Source: CAVOGJ01 sp963695405 (GTDB lineage Bacteria; Planctomycetota; Planctomycetia; Pirellulales; Pirellulaceae). Taken from it: a stretch of 64,000 bases of DNA. Below the pieces are notes generated by a model that had not been told where the DNA came from, searched no databases, and saw only the letters and a list, made by a program, of their open reading frames with translations. Shown piece by piece: positions 27,540 through 34,697 of this stretch (position 1 is its first letter; each line of letters opens with the position of its first letter). The translations under genes and the position numbers were made by a program. The stretch is from assembly GCA_963695405.1 (NCBI GenBank), contig CAVOGJ010000008.1:213190-277189 (forward strand), read 5' to 3'.

Positions 27540-28255
27540 TATCCGCCTCGCAGCATTTGATAACCGATCAGGAAGATCGCCGCGTCAACAATCGCATGGC
27601 TCAGCCACGAGGCCCGCAGCGTCCCGCAAGAATGATACAACCAGGCCCACGCTGCCCCGCCCACCGCGACGGACAAGGAGAAAAACCAAGTTGCCGGCGA
27701 CAGCCATCCAAAGTAGCTGGCTAATACCAGGACATGATGGGACATGAACCCCACGCTCGAAACAAAGACGGCCGATCCCCACCCCATCCGTTCGGTGAGG
27801 CCTCGAAAAACAAACCAACGCCAATAGTACTCTTCTAGAAAGGAGTGCAGCACCACGTAGAACGTGCCCAATCCTAAGAAGGCGAGCGGCGTCGCGAAGC
27901 CCAAATCGGCAATCTTTTGCACGATGGCCCTCCGCGCCGAGTCGAAAATGGCCGTTTGTTCGAGCCAGCCATGATAGAGCACGAATATGGCGGTAAACAC
28001 CAATGCCCCAAAGGCCATACCGAGCCACAGCGCGCGTCGGACGTTGCCGGTCGTGGGCCACGCGGCTGGACGACAAACGAAGAACCACACAAGTGGTAAC
28101 GCAAACTGGGCGACTTTCCCCAAACCCATGCCGATTCGCTGGAGTGGGGTTTCACTCGTGGCAAGCCAGAAAAAATAGACGTAAGTCAACACGGAGGGCA
28201 AGATCAGCCCGCAAACAAGGAAGGCGACCGCCAATCGATGGTGATTCCGACTCAC
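27539..28255 (-). CDS. CPBP-family intramembrane glutamic-type protease
   Basis: 238 residues with about six membrane segments. The CPBP (Abi, type II CAAX protease-like) motifs are in place: EEYYWRWFVFRG (141-152; the EExxxR motif), FMSHHVLVLASYFG (motif 2 histidine) and LSHAIVDAAIFLIGY (motif 3). Known members cleave prenylated or other membrane substrates or act in bacteriocin immunity; no substrate is suggested here. The stop codon overlaps the start of the AddA-like gene by one base, so the two are coupled. Confidence 0.85.
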   Translation of the reverse strand: MSRNHHRLAVAFLVCGLILPSVLTYVYFFWLATSETPLQRIGMGLGKVAQFALPLVWFFVCRPAAWPTTGNVRRALWLGMAFGALVFTAIFVLYHGWLEQTAIFDSARRAIVQKIADLGFATPLAFLGLGTFYVVLHSFLEEYYWRWFVFRGLTERMGWGSAVFVSSVGFMSHHVLVLASYFGWLSPATWFFSLSVAVGGAAWAWLYHSCGTLRASWLSHAIVDAAIFLIGYQMLRGG

Positions 28256-28514
28256 TGCCGCTTTCCTCGAATGGCCGAGCTGCGATCGAAGTTGACGGGT
28301 GCGGTCAGAATCGATTTGCCCATCCCGGGCCGTCGTCCCGCGAAACTTACCGATTACGACGATTCTGCCGATCCCAACGCTGACTTTTCGGCATGGTTAA
28401 GATACGCCAGAGGAACCAACGGCGGCAAGTGACGGAAAGTCGAGCAATGCTCCGATCCGATCTAACATGCGGATAAAGTGGACTATCTCGCAAGCACCAA
28501 AGGCAACTTGCCCC

Positions 28515-28772
28515 ATGACGCATCTCCCCGACCAGATTCGCCAGTTCGTGATGTCACAATTAGAACGCTATGGCGCGGCTCGCGATGCGAGCCTCCGCGA
28601 AACTCTCCTAATGCGTCAGGGAGCCTACTGCGGCCACCGGTTTCGACATGACGGTTTCGAGGCCGTATGGTTCGTTGAGGAAGACCAGATCAAGCTATAC
28701 GCCCCAGATCACAGCCTGATCGCCACGTACAAACCAAGCGAATTGCAGCCCCAAAGTCGTAAAGCCGCCTAG
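28515..28772 (+). CDS. Small conserved-looking hypothetical protein
   Basis: 85 residues from the ATG at 28515 (MTHLPDQIRQFVMSQLERYG). An N-terminal helix is followed by a small beta-rich part: GHRFRHDGFEAVWFVEEDQI and IKLYAPDHSLIATYKP. It reads like a compact folded protein rather than random sequence, but I recognise no family. An upstream ATG at 28467 would add 16 residues. The preceding ~260 bp up to the divergent CPBP gene holds no other gene. Confidence 0.5.
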   Translation: MTHLPDQIRQFVMSQLERYGAARDASLRETLLMRQGAYCGHRFRHDGFEAVWFVEEDQIKLYAPDHSLIATYKPSELQPQSRKAA

Positions 28773-29010
28773 CAGTGGGACCCCGAAAGCGAGTGAGAAG
28801 CGGCAAGAGGCGGGGTGTTTTATTGGCTCCTCCGACGCGATTGAGCTTCGGACGGCGACGCCTTTCCGGCGTTTCATGGCGAGAATCTCGGGCGCCCGAG
28901 GTTCCACTGGCTGCGCAGGGGTCCAGAGAAGCAGAGGCCAGCCACCGCTGGCTGCCTGCGGCCCGACCGTGGACCGAGAAAAGCGTCCATCGCTTCACTG
29001 GCGGAGACAA

Positions 29011-29208
29011 CTAACTACCGTTGACTGCCGTCTCGATTCGCGTCGCATTGTTCTCCCACAGATTGCCGCTACCGCCTCCCACGACGGAAATCGACGCGAT
29101 CGCGACCATCAGGATCAGACCCAACATGACCGCGTATTCGACAGCCGTGGGCCCGGCTGCGTCTGCGAGAAATTGCCTGATTCGTGATGCCCAGCGATGG
29201 AGGTGCAT
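29011..29208 (-). CDS. Flp/Fap-type IVb pilin
   Basis: 65 residues. The type IVb pilin core is plain: a short charged leader, then AAGPTAVEYAVMLGLILMVA, with the glycine-type prepilin cleavage region, the Glu-Tyr pair and the hydrophobic polymerisation helix. Flp pilins are processed by a TadV/CpaA-like peptidase and assembled by Tad machinery, neither of which is in the window. It is the first gene of the accessory stretch. An orphan copy may serve a Tad locus elsewhere. Confidence 0.85.
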   Translation of the reverse strand: MHLHRWASRIRQFLADAAGPTAVEYAVMLGLILMVAIASISVVGGGSGNLWENNATRIETAVNGS

Positions 29209-29708
29209 GGATTCGTCCTATCTTCAAATAAGGCCCACATGTGCCCGTGGCGTGGGCGAGATTTTTTCTTCGGTCTTTGATCTGCTCCCTCAGGGAAAGC
29301 CTACGTCGCCCTTGCCTTCCGTCAAGTCGCTGACCGCCATTTCGCCGGCCAAGAGGCTTACGCGGTGCTTCTCTTCGCTGGCCGGGCAGCACACCCGTCA
29401 CAGACCACACCAGACGCGCATCGATCTCCGTTGGCATGTTCGGTTCATAACAGGGCGGCCAGGGAACGCGGACGCAGCCAACGGAGCGATGCGACCCGCA
29501 GCCGATCGCGGATGATGACAGGGTCGACAGCGGTGGCTATTGCCCCCACCGGCGGTACCAAGGGGAGTCCCATGGTATGGGTCCCGTACGACCGCCATGC
29601 TGGGTGTATTAGGTATATTCGTCAACATCAGCACGGCTCACAGCCAACGCGGTTTCTTGCTGGGGCGTGGCGGGGTCATCCCCTGTTCGCTCCTCGCGAC
29701 TTGAATAC
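29209..29708. other. Gene-free stretch left of the RAYT remnant
   Basis: 500 bp with no recognisable gene. The 29365-29700 part can be translated but shows low-complexity Arg/Gly/Ser content and no family resemblance. It directly precedes the point where similarity to the transposase 3' end begins. Confidence 0.5.
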
Positions 29709-30073
29709 AGACAGGGACGGCGGACGGCATAGAGGTACGGCCGACGCACAATCCACCTGGCTCACCCCGCATTCCAACAAGGGGTTCTTGCCCGCTACGC
29801 TCGATGAATATTTGACGCTGCTCGATACGCTGGGACGGATGTTGCGTCAGGGGAAACGTGGCGCCATCCCATCGAACGCGGTGCCGCTACTCGAGCGACT
29901 GAACGTAGAGACTAGCCACTGGCTCGAATCGCTGTGGAGTCTCTTTCAAAATGACCGCTTGGCCGCACGACGCCACATGGTGGCTGGCCACGGTTGACGG
30001 TGCGAAACCGTCGGATTCTCGACATGTTTCCCAAGTCGTCTGCCTTCGCAGCACGAACGGCCCTCACGCCAAT
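29709..30073 (+). pseudogene. 3' remnant of a second REP-associated transposase copy
   Basis: This segment is nearly identical to 31867-32232, the last ~290 bp of the intact transposase gene plus ~75 bp downstream. It still encodes NKGFLPATLDEYLTLLDTL and ETSHWLESLWSLFQNDRLAA, then stops at the same place (29997). The catalytic HxH and Tyr regions are missing. It lies in the same orientation ~2.16 kb from the full copy, and like it is followed by REP-like units. It is best read as what is left of an older or recombined copy of the element. Confidence 0.85.
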
Positions 30074-30105
30074 CCCCCCGAGGACCGTGTCTCCGCGACA
30101 GTTCC

Positions 30106-30257
30106 TTCCCAAACCACCCACACTCCCCCCCCAACGTCTGTGTCTTCTCGGTAGTTCTTCGCGGTAGTTCTTCGCGGTAGTTCATTCCTAAACCACCCGC
30201 ACTCTCTCCCCAACGTCTGTGTCTTCGCGAAGTCCCCAACGTCTGTGTCTTCGCGAC
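30106..30257. repeat. REP-like units downstream of the transposase remnant
   Basis: Two full units (30106-30150 and 30185-30230) and a half unit (30233-30257) share the pattern CCCAAACCACCCAC or CCTAAACCACCCGC, then a C/T-rich spacer, then AACGTCTGTGTCTTC. Between units 1 and 2 a 13-bp TTCGCGGTAGTTC motif is repeated about three times. The end of unit 2 contains the palindrome CTTCGCGAAG. Confidence 0.8.
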
Positions 30258-30545
30258 AGTTTTCGTATTGCTGGAAGTCGTCAAACCCGCCCGCCCGACG
30301 ACGCCTGGCTACCAGGAAGAAAGAGCGGCGGTCAACCCCCGTCCAGGCATGGCGCTGGTGAACGGTGACGACCGTCTGTCTCATTGAGAATGAAGCACTG
30401 AGAATTGCCAATCCACTCTTCTACGAACTTGAAAAAGCAATCCAAGTCCTGCTTGAAAAGCAGTCTTAGCGGTCGAGGTAATATTGGCTAGCCCGATGAG
30501 AATTACGGCTTGGCTGTGGATTCTGAGGAGAGCAGCAGTGGCGAA

Positions 30546-30932
30546 TTAAAATGTGATCACGCAATCTAAACCGGACGTGAATTGATTCGTCGCCGTGCCC
30601 ATAAGCCCTCCATCGCGACTGTCAAAAGGAAGTCCTGCGCCGGTGAACCAATCCCACCGCACCTCCGGCCGAATTCGAACGAAACTCGACGGCATGAAGT
30701 TCAGGCCAAGCGTCGCAGCGAAGTAGTTTCCTTCGCCGGCCCCATTGACCTTCACGCGTTGCCCATCATCGTCGTCGAACCAATCCAGTCGTAACGCGAC
30801 ATCCGAGCGTTCGGTTAAGTTGACAAAGACGTAGTTAGTAATCGAAATCCACTCGTTATCTTCAACCCCAAGGCCTGCATTGACACCGACCGTGTTCTCC
30901 ACCACATGGGTCACGCGGTCATTTAGCTCACT
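30546..30932 (-). pseudogene. Beta-barrel porin (BBP2/OmpL-like), C-terminal fragment
   Basis: About 129 residues of alternating amphipathic beta strands: VGVNAGLGVEDNEWISITNY, VALRLDWFDDDDGQRV, NYFAATLGLNFMPSSFVRIR and PEVRWDWFTGAGLPF, ending in a C-terminal phenylalanine (VITF), as outer-membrane barrels do. It resembles the end of planctomycete putative beta-barrel porin-2 proteins. The N-terminal two thirds are missing, and the homology ends just where the inverted REP-like unit (30945-30986) begins, so the gene was probably cut by the element's arrival. Confidence 0.7.
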
Positions 30933-30944
30933 GAAAAGACAGCT

Positions 30945-30986
30945 CGAAGACACAGACCTTGACGAGGACAAGTGGGCGGTTTGGGG
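30945..30986. repeat. Inverted REP-like unit at the left flank of the transposase gene
   Basis: GAAGACACAGACCTT and, 13 bases later, GTGGGCGGTTTGGG are the reverse complement of the two conserved blocks of the REP-like units at 30106-30230 and 32351-32400. It is the only unit found in this orientation and it lies ~125 bp before the transposase start. Confidence 0.8.
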
Positions 30987-31109
30987 CAGGTTTCACACGC
31001 CTTCGTCAGAAAAATCACGCATTTTTGCTGGCCAGGTATGGTGGAATATACACTCATCGAATACTATACATATGTTCTCATTGCGAATTGGACCGCAGGA
31101 GCCCTTGCC

Positions 31110-32156
31110 GTGCCAGCCAAGCCACGTTCTGAGGTATTCGATCCGGATGAAGTTGGCGTCTATCATTGCTGGAATCGGGTGGTGCGAAAACGGCATCTGT
31201 TTGGCTTCGATACCCTGACAGGCATCGATTATGGCTATCGAAAGAACTGGCTAAGAGACCGACTCAAACAGTTGGCTGGTTCCATGGCCGTGGAGGTCCT
31301 CGACTATGCGATTCTCGATAACCACTTACACGTGGTCTTGAGAACCCGGCCCGACATCGTAAGAAGCTTGTCCGACGAGGAGGTGGCTCGAAGGTGGTGG
31401 TATGTTTGCCCAGCCCGCAAGAATGAGGATGGCTCGATTCCCGACCCCAAGCCGTGTGAAATCGGACTGTACTTGCAGCAGGCCGACGAATTCCGCAAGC
31501 GGCTGTCGGATATTTCCTGGATGATGCGGCTCGCGTGTCAGCCGATTGCCCGCCGAGCTAACCGGGAAGACGGCGTGGACGGTCGCTTTTTCGCCAAGCG
31601 TTTTGAGTGCGAGCGGTTGGAGACGTGGGAGGACGTGTTGGCCTGCAGCATTTACGTCGATTTGAACTGGATCCGTGCTGGCATCGCAGAGACTCCGGAA
31701 GAGTCGTTCTACACGTCCGCGTGTGATCGCATCCGCGCCCGCTGGCAGCGGGCTGGGCACGAGTTGGGGACACCGGCAGGTTTACCATCGGAGTCGGAGG
31801 AAGCCGACGCGTGGCTGGCGCCGATTTTTCTCGACGAACGGGCCGACGCCTACGCTGAACACATAGAGACAGGGGCGGCGGACGGCGTGGAGGTACGGCC
31901 GAGGCACAATCCACCTCGCTCGGCCCGCATTTCCAACAAGGGATTCTTGCCCGCCACACTCGATCAATATCTGACGCTGCTCGATACGCTGGGACGGATG
32001 TTGCGTCAGGGGAAGCGTGGCGCCATCCCATCGAACGCGTTGCCGCTACTCGAGCGACTTAACGTAGAGACTAGCCACTGGCTCGAATCGCTGTGGAGTC
32101 TCTTTCAAAATGACCGTTTGGCCGCGCGACGCCAAGTGGTGACTGGCCACGGCTGA
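31110..32156 (+). CDS. REP-associated tyrosine transposase (RAYT, Y1/HUH type)
   Basis: 348 residues starting at the GTG at 31110, which has GGAG 8 bases upstream; an ATG at 31038 is possible but has a poorer site. Landmarks of the Y1 transposase fold are VGVYHCWNRVVRKRHLF (16-31), the HxH metal motif LDNHLHVVLRTRP (His72, His74), and the catalytic-tyrosine helix CSIYVDLNWIRAGI (Tyr182). A ~150-residue C-terminal extension beyond the Y1 core is unusual compared with ~165-residue bacterial RAYTs, but I recall it as common in planctomycetes. RAYTs cleave and join single-stranded REP DNA and are usually domesticated, flanked by REPs. Here REP-like units sit on both sides in opposite orientation. 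Confidence 0.88.
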   Translation: MPAKPRSEVFDPDEVGVYHCWNRVVRKRHLFGFDTLTGIDYGYRKNWLRDRLKQLAGSMAVEVLDYAILDNHLHVVLRTRPDIVRSLSDEEVARRWWYVCPARKNEDGSIPDPKPCEIGLYLQQADEFRKRLSDISWMMRLACQPIARRANREDGVDGRFFAKRFECERLETWEDVLACSIYVDLNWIRAGIAETPEESFYTSACDRIRARWQRAGHELGTPAGLPSESEEADAWLAPIFLDERADAYAEHIETGAADGVEVRPRHNPPRSARISNKGFLPATLDQYLTLLDTLGRMLRQGKRGAIPSNALPLLERLNVETSHWLESLWSLFQNDRLAARRQVVTGHG

Positions 32157-32350
32157 CGGTGCGAAACCGTCGGATTCTCGACATGTTTCCCAAGTCGTCT
32201 GCCTTCGCAGTACGAACGAACCCCACGCTAATCAGGACTCAGCGCGCGGCTGGCGGATGACGCGCGCGACAAGCGGCGTTCTCGACCGACTCACCATCTT
32301 ACTGGCGATCGTGGATCGACGCTGACTCGGTGGGTAGCCCAATGCAAGTT

Positions 32351-32426
32351 TTCCCAAACCACCCACACTCTCCCCCCAAGGTCTGTGTCTTGGCGAAACG
32401 CCTAAGGTCTGTGTCTTGGCGAAACG
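32351..32426. repeat. REP-like units downstream of the transposase gene
   Basis: A full unit at 32351-32400 (CCCAAACCACCCAC, spacer, CAAGGTCTGTGTCTTGGCG) is followed by a half unit at 32403-32426 (TAAGGTCTGTGTCTTGGCG). The unit sequence matches the left inverted copy closely, better than the units at 30106-30257, which carry AACG in place of AAGG. Confidence 0.8.
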
Positions 32427-32490
32427 TTTTTTTTGGCGAAACGTTTTTTGGCGAAACGTTTTTTGGCGAAACGTTTTTGGCGAAACGTTT
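32418..32490. repeat. Five-unit minisatellite of GGCGAAACG plus a T-run
   Basis: Units begin at 32418, 32435, 32450, 32465 and 32479. Each is GGCGAAACG followed by 8, 6, 6, 5 and 3 T residues in order. Each contains the palindrome AAACGTTT. The array grows directly out of the 3' end of the last REP-like half unit, so it is probably a slippage expansion of the REP tail. Confidence 0.9.
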
Positions 32491-32667
32491 GATGTATCCG
32501 ACTTCAACATCTGGAACGTTCAAAAGTTCACTAGCTCCGATCGACCACCCACAGCCGCTGGCCAGCCGGATCATCCATTGTGGTCTTCACGCCACGATGA
32601 CGACGATCGATCACGTTTCCCCCGCCACCAAGACCTAGTGGATGAGCTGTTCGCCGCCTTGGCCTAA
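32491..32667 (+). pseudogene. C-terminal remnant of a dockerin-type surface protein
   Basis: In frame with the minisatellite end, the sequence reads FDVSDFNIWN, the same dockerin-like signature as VDVSDFNIWNSNRLS in the surface protein near 60.15 kb. It runs on to a stop at 32667 with PRHQDLVDELFAALA, a tail style seen at the ends of large planctomycete proteins. No N-terminal part is present. The left border is the repeat array, which suggests the gene was destroyed by the same insertion. Confidence 0.5.
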
Positions 32668-32836
32668 CCGCGATCGGCGATGGTTGGTCTTTGAATCTTG
32701 ATCTCGACTGGTTCCGCTGAAGATTCCGATGCCACGCTCAAAGAAGTCAACGGATGATGCAATGCGATGCATCGCAACGCACTGTCAGGCTGCTGCCCGG
32801 AGACGCTTTCAATGGTGATCTCGTTGGATCGCCGTC

Positions 32837-33288
32837 ATGGGACTCGGCGTTCTTTGCATCGCACTGGAGTCTAGCGTCCCCGCCCAATCATTTCTGCTCA
32901 CTCAATCGTTCGATGATCCGACGCCGACGAGAGAGTTTGTTGGCGGCTCCGTGCTAATGACGGCAATCACATACATATCGGTGCGCAGCGTGAAGACACG
33001 AATGGGGACGACGTCGGCAAGGCCCACGTCTTTGACGCGCTGACTCGGGTCGTTTTTGAGACGCTCGGCGATGCAACCGTCACGCATCGCCATCTGTTCG
33101 GCACCGTTGCGGTCGATGGAAATAGCGTTTTCGTCGGGGCTTTCAGTGCTGAGACGAATGGCGACAGAGTTGGCCGCGCCTTCCTATTCACCGTGCCTGA
33201 ACCTGGCATGTTCTCTTGCACTAGGGTTGTCTTGGGATTGCTATGGTTTCGGCGATATAATCGTGCCTGGGCGCAGGTCGCGACTTAG
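32837..33288 (+). pseudogene. FG-GAP repeat / PEP-CTERM surface protein, frameshifted and shortened
   Basis: It starts with a signal-like stretch (MGLGVLCIALESSVPAQSFL). A frameshift near 32955 then moves to a frame reading DGNHIHIGAQREDTNGDDVG, KAHVFDA and VAVDGNSVFVGAFSAETNGD, two FG-GAP-like propeller blades. The end has the PEP-CTERM sorting signal: VPEPGMF, a hydrophobic stretch (VVLGLLW) and an Arg-containing tail. Only about one and a half blades remain. Intact relatives have several. A decayed gene is the best reading. Confidence 0.6.
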
Positions 33289-33364
33289 CACTGAAGGAGT
33301 GGTCTCCTCCAGTTTCCGCGGTTGTCATTCGACTGGGGCCGGATCTCAGCCACGAGGCGAGCAA

Positions 33365-34522
33365 CTAGCTGCTGGCATCACCCAGACAGACGCCGATGCG
33401 GCGGGCCGAGCGGATCCAGTGGTGATCCAGCGGCACGGTCTTGCGGCGACCCACCACTTGTTCCAACGGAACCAGCTCGGCCTTTTCGAATCGCGCGGCA
33501 ACCATACAACCGTGTTGCCCTTCGTCGATGAAAGCGGCGCAGGCGGTGCCTAGTCGGGTGGCCAAGATGCGATCGGCCGCCGAGGGGGTGCCTCCTCGCT
33601 GCAAATGACCAAGAATTGTGACTCGTGATTCCAGCCCGGTCGTCTCTTCCAGCCGCTGAGACAGCTTCATCGTTCCGCCCGAGAATTCACGCTCGAGCGA
33701 CTGCAAGCGAGCCTTCGCCTCCCGCTTGGCCTCGGCCTTTTTCTCCCCTTCCCAGTGATTGCCACTCCGGATCGCGTCGAGTTCCGTTTGCGCTTTTGCG
33801 TATTGCTCGTGCTGTTCCCCGGACATTGCCCCTTCCGATACTGCTACGATGCTAAATCGGCTACCGGTTCGACTGCGTTGCCGGATCGATTCCGCGATCA
33901 CCTCGATATCGTAGGGGATTTCAGGTATCAGAATCACGTCCGCTCCGCCCGCCAGGCCGGCACCCAGGGCCAGCCAGCCCGCATTGTGTCCCATCACCTC
34001 CACGACAATGATTCGGTGGTGACTGTGGGCCGTACTGTGCAGTCGGTCAATGGCCTCGGTGGCGATACCCAGCGCGGTATCGAACCCAAATGTCACATCG
34101 GTGCCGGCAACGTCATTGTCGATGGTCTTCGGCAAAGTCATGATGCGAAGCCCCTTCTGATGCAGCCGATACGCGTTCTTCTGCGTACCCCCGCCACCGA
34201 TGCAGACCAGCGTGTCGAGGTGGTACTTCGCGTACGTTTCCTGGATGACGTCGGTCATATCCATGACCTTATTGCCAACTTGCATCTTATGTGGTTTGTC
34301 GCGGCTGGTGCCGAGTATCGTACCTCCTGTCGTCAGAATATTGGACAGTTCCTTGATGGATAGTTCGTGCCCTCGATTCTCGATCAGTCCCCGAAAACCA
34401 TCCTGGAACCCAATCAGGTGCATCCCGAACTTGCCGATGGCGGCCTTGCCGACGGCGCGGATGGCGGCGTTCAGCCCCGGACTATCGCCGCCGGCGGTTA
34501 GGATCCCAATCGTTTTGGACAT
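33365..34522 (-). CDS. 6-phosphofructokinase family protein with an atypical active-site loop
   Basis: 385 residues. PFK landmarks: GILTAGGDSPGLNAAIRAV (6-24), the phosphodonor loop CIGGGGTQKN (107-116), catalytic PKTIDNDV (131-138), EVMGHNAGWLAL and GHLQRGGTPSAADRIL. In E. coli PfkA the loop is GGDGS; here the metal-binding Asp is replaced by Gly, and the residue that discriminates ATP from PPi is Gly (ATP-like). The Lys in PKTIDND is, however, typical of PPi-dependent or mixed enzymes. An extra charged helical insertion (EGEKKAEAKREAKARLQSLE) lies in the second half. It phosphorylates fructose 6-phosphate; the donor is uncertain. Confidence 0.85.
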   Translation of the reverse strand: MSKTIGILTAGGDSPGLNAAIRAVGKAAIGKFGMHLIGFQDGFRGLIENRGHELSIKELSNILTTGGTILGTSRDKPHKMQVGNKVMDMTDVIQETYAKYHLDTLVCIGGGGTQKNAYRLHQKGLRIMTLPKTIDNDVAGTDVTFGFDTALGIATEAIDRLHSTAHSHHRIIVVEVMGHNAGWLALGAGLAGGADVILIPEIPYDIEVIAESIRQRSRTGSRFSIVAVSEGAMSGEQHEQYAKAQTELDAIRSGNHWEGEKKAEAKREAKARLQSLEREFSGGTMKLSQRLEETTGLESRVTILGHLQRGGTPSAADRILATRLGTACAAFIDEGQHGCMVAARFEKAELVPLEQVVGRRKTVPLDHHWIRSARRIGVCLGDASS

Positions 34523-34697
34523 GATGCTCCTGGCCGATACAGTTTGAGTGGCCGCGGCAATGTGGACTTCCCCGCGGCGAGGCGTCTCGCGAGGGCTGCG
34601 ACGACGACGAAGACCGATGGCTCGGTCCAGCTACAGCATAGGTGGTTTTCCGGGCATTTCCATTGGGCGTGGCCCTGGGCGGCCATCCGCCGGGGCT

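Larger units (their letters stand above)
30945..32490 (+). mobile_element. REP-RAYT element (transposase gene flanked by inverted REP-like units)
   Basis: The element is taken from the inverted REP-like unit at 30945-30986, through the transposase gene, to the direct units at 32351-32426 and the adjoining minisatellite. It interrupts or abuts a porin gene on the left and a dockerin fragment on the right. The exact outer ends are not defined, and no target-site duplication was recognised. Confidence 0.7.

Noticed and set aside
29365..29700. N-terminal extension of the transposase remnant as a real protein
   Set aside because: The upstream frame is Arg/Gly/Ser-rich, has no similarity to the transposase N-terminus and no ribosome site.
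30106..30257. REP-like units as a CRISPR array
   Set aside because: Spacing is irregular, spacers are not unique sequences of equal length, and no cas gene is near.
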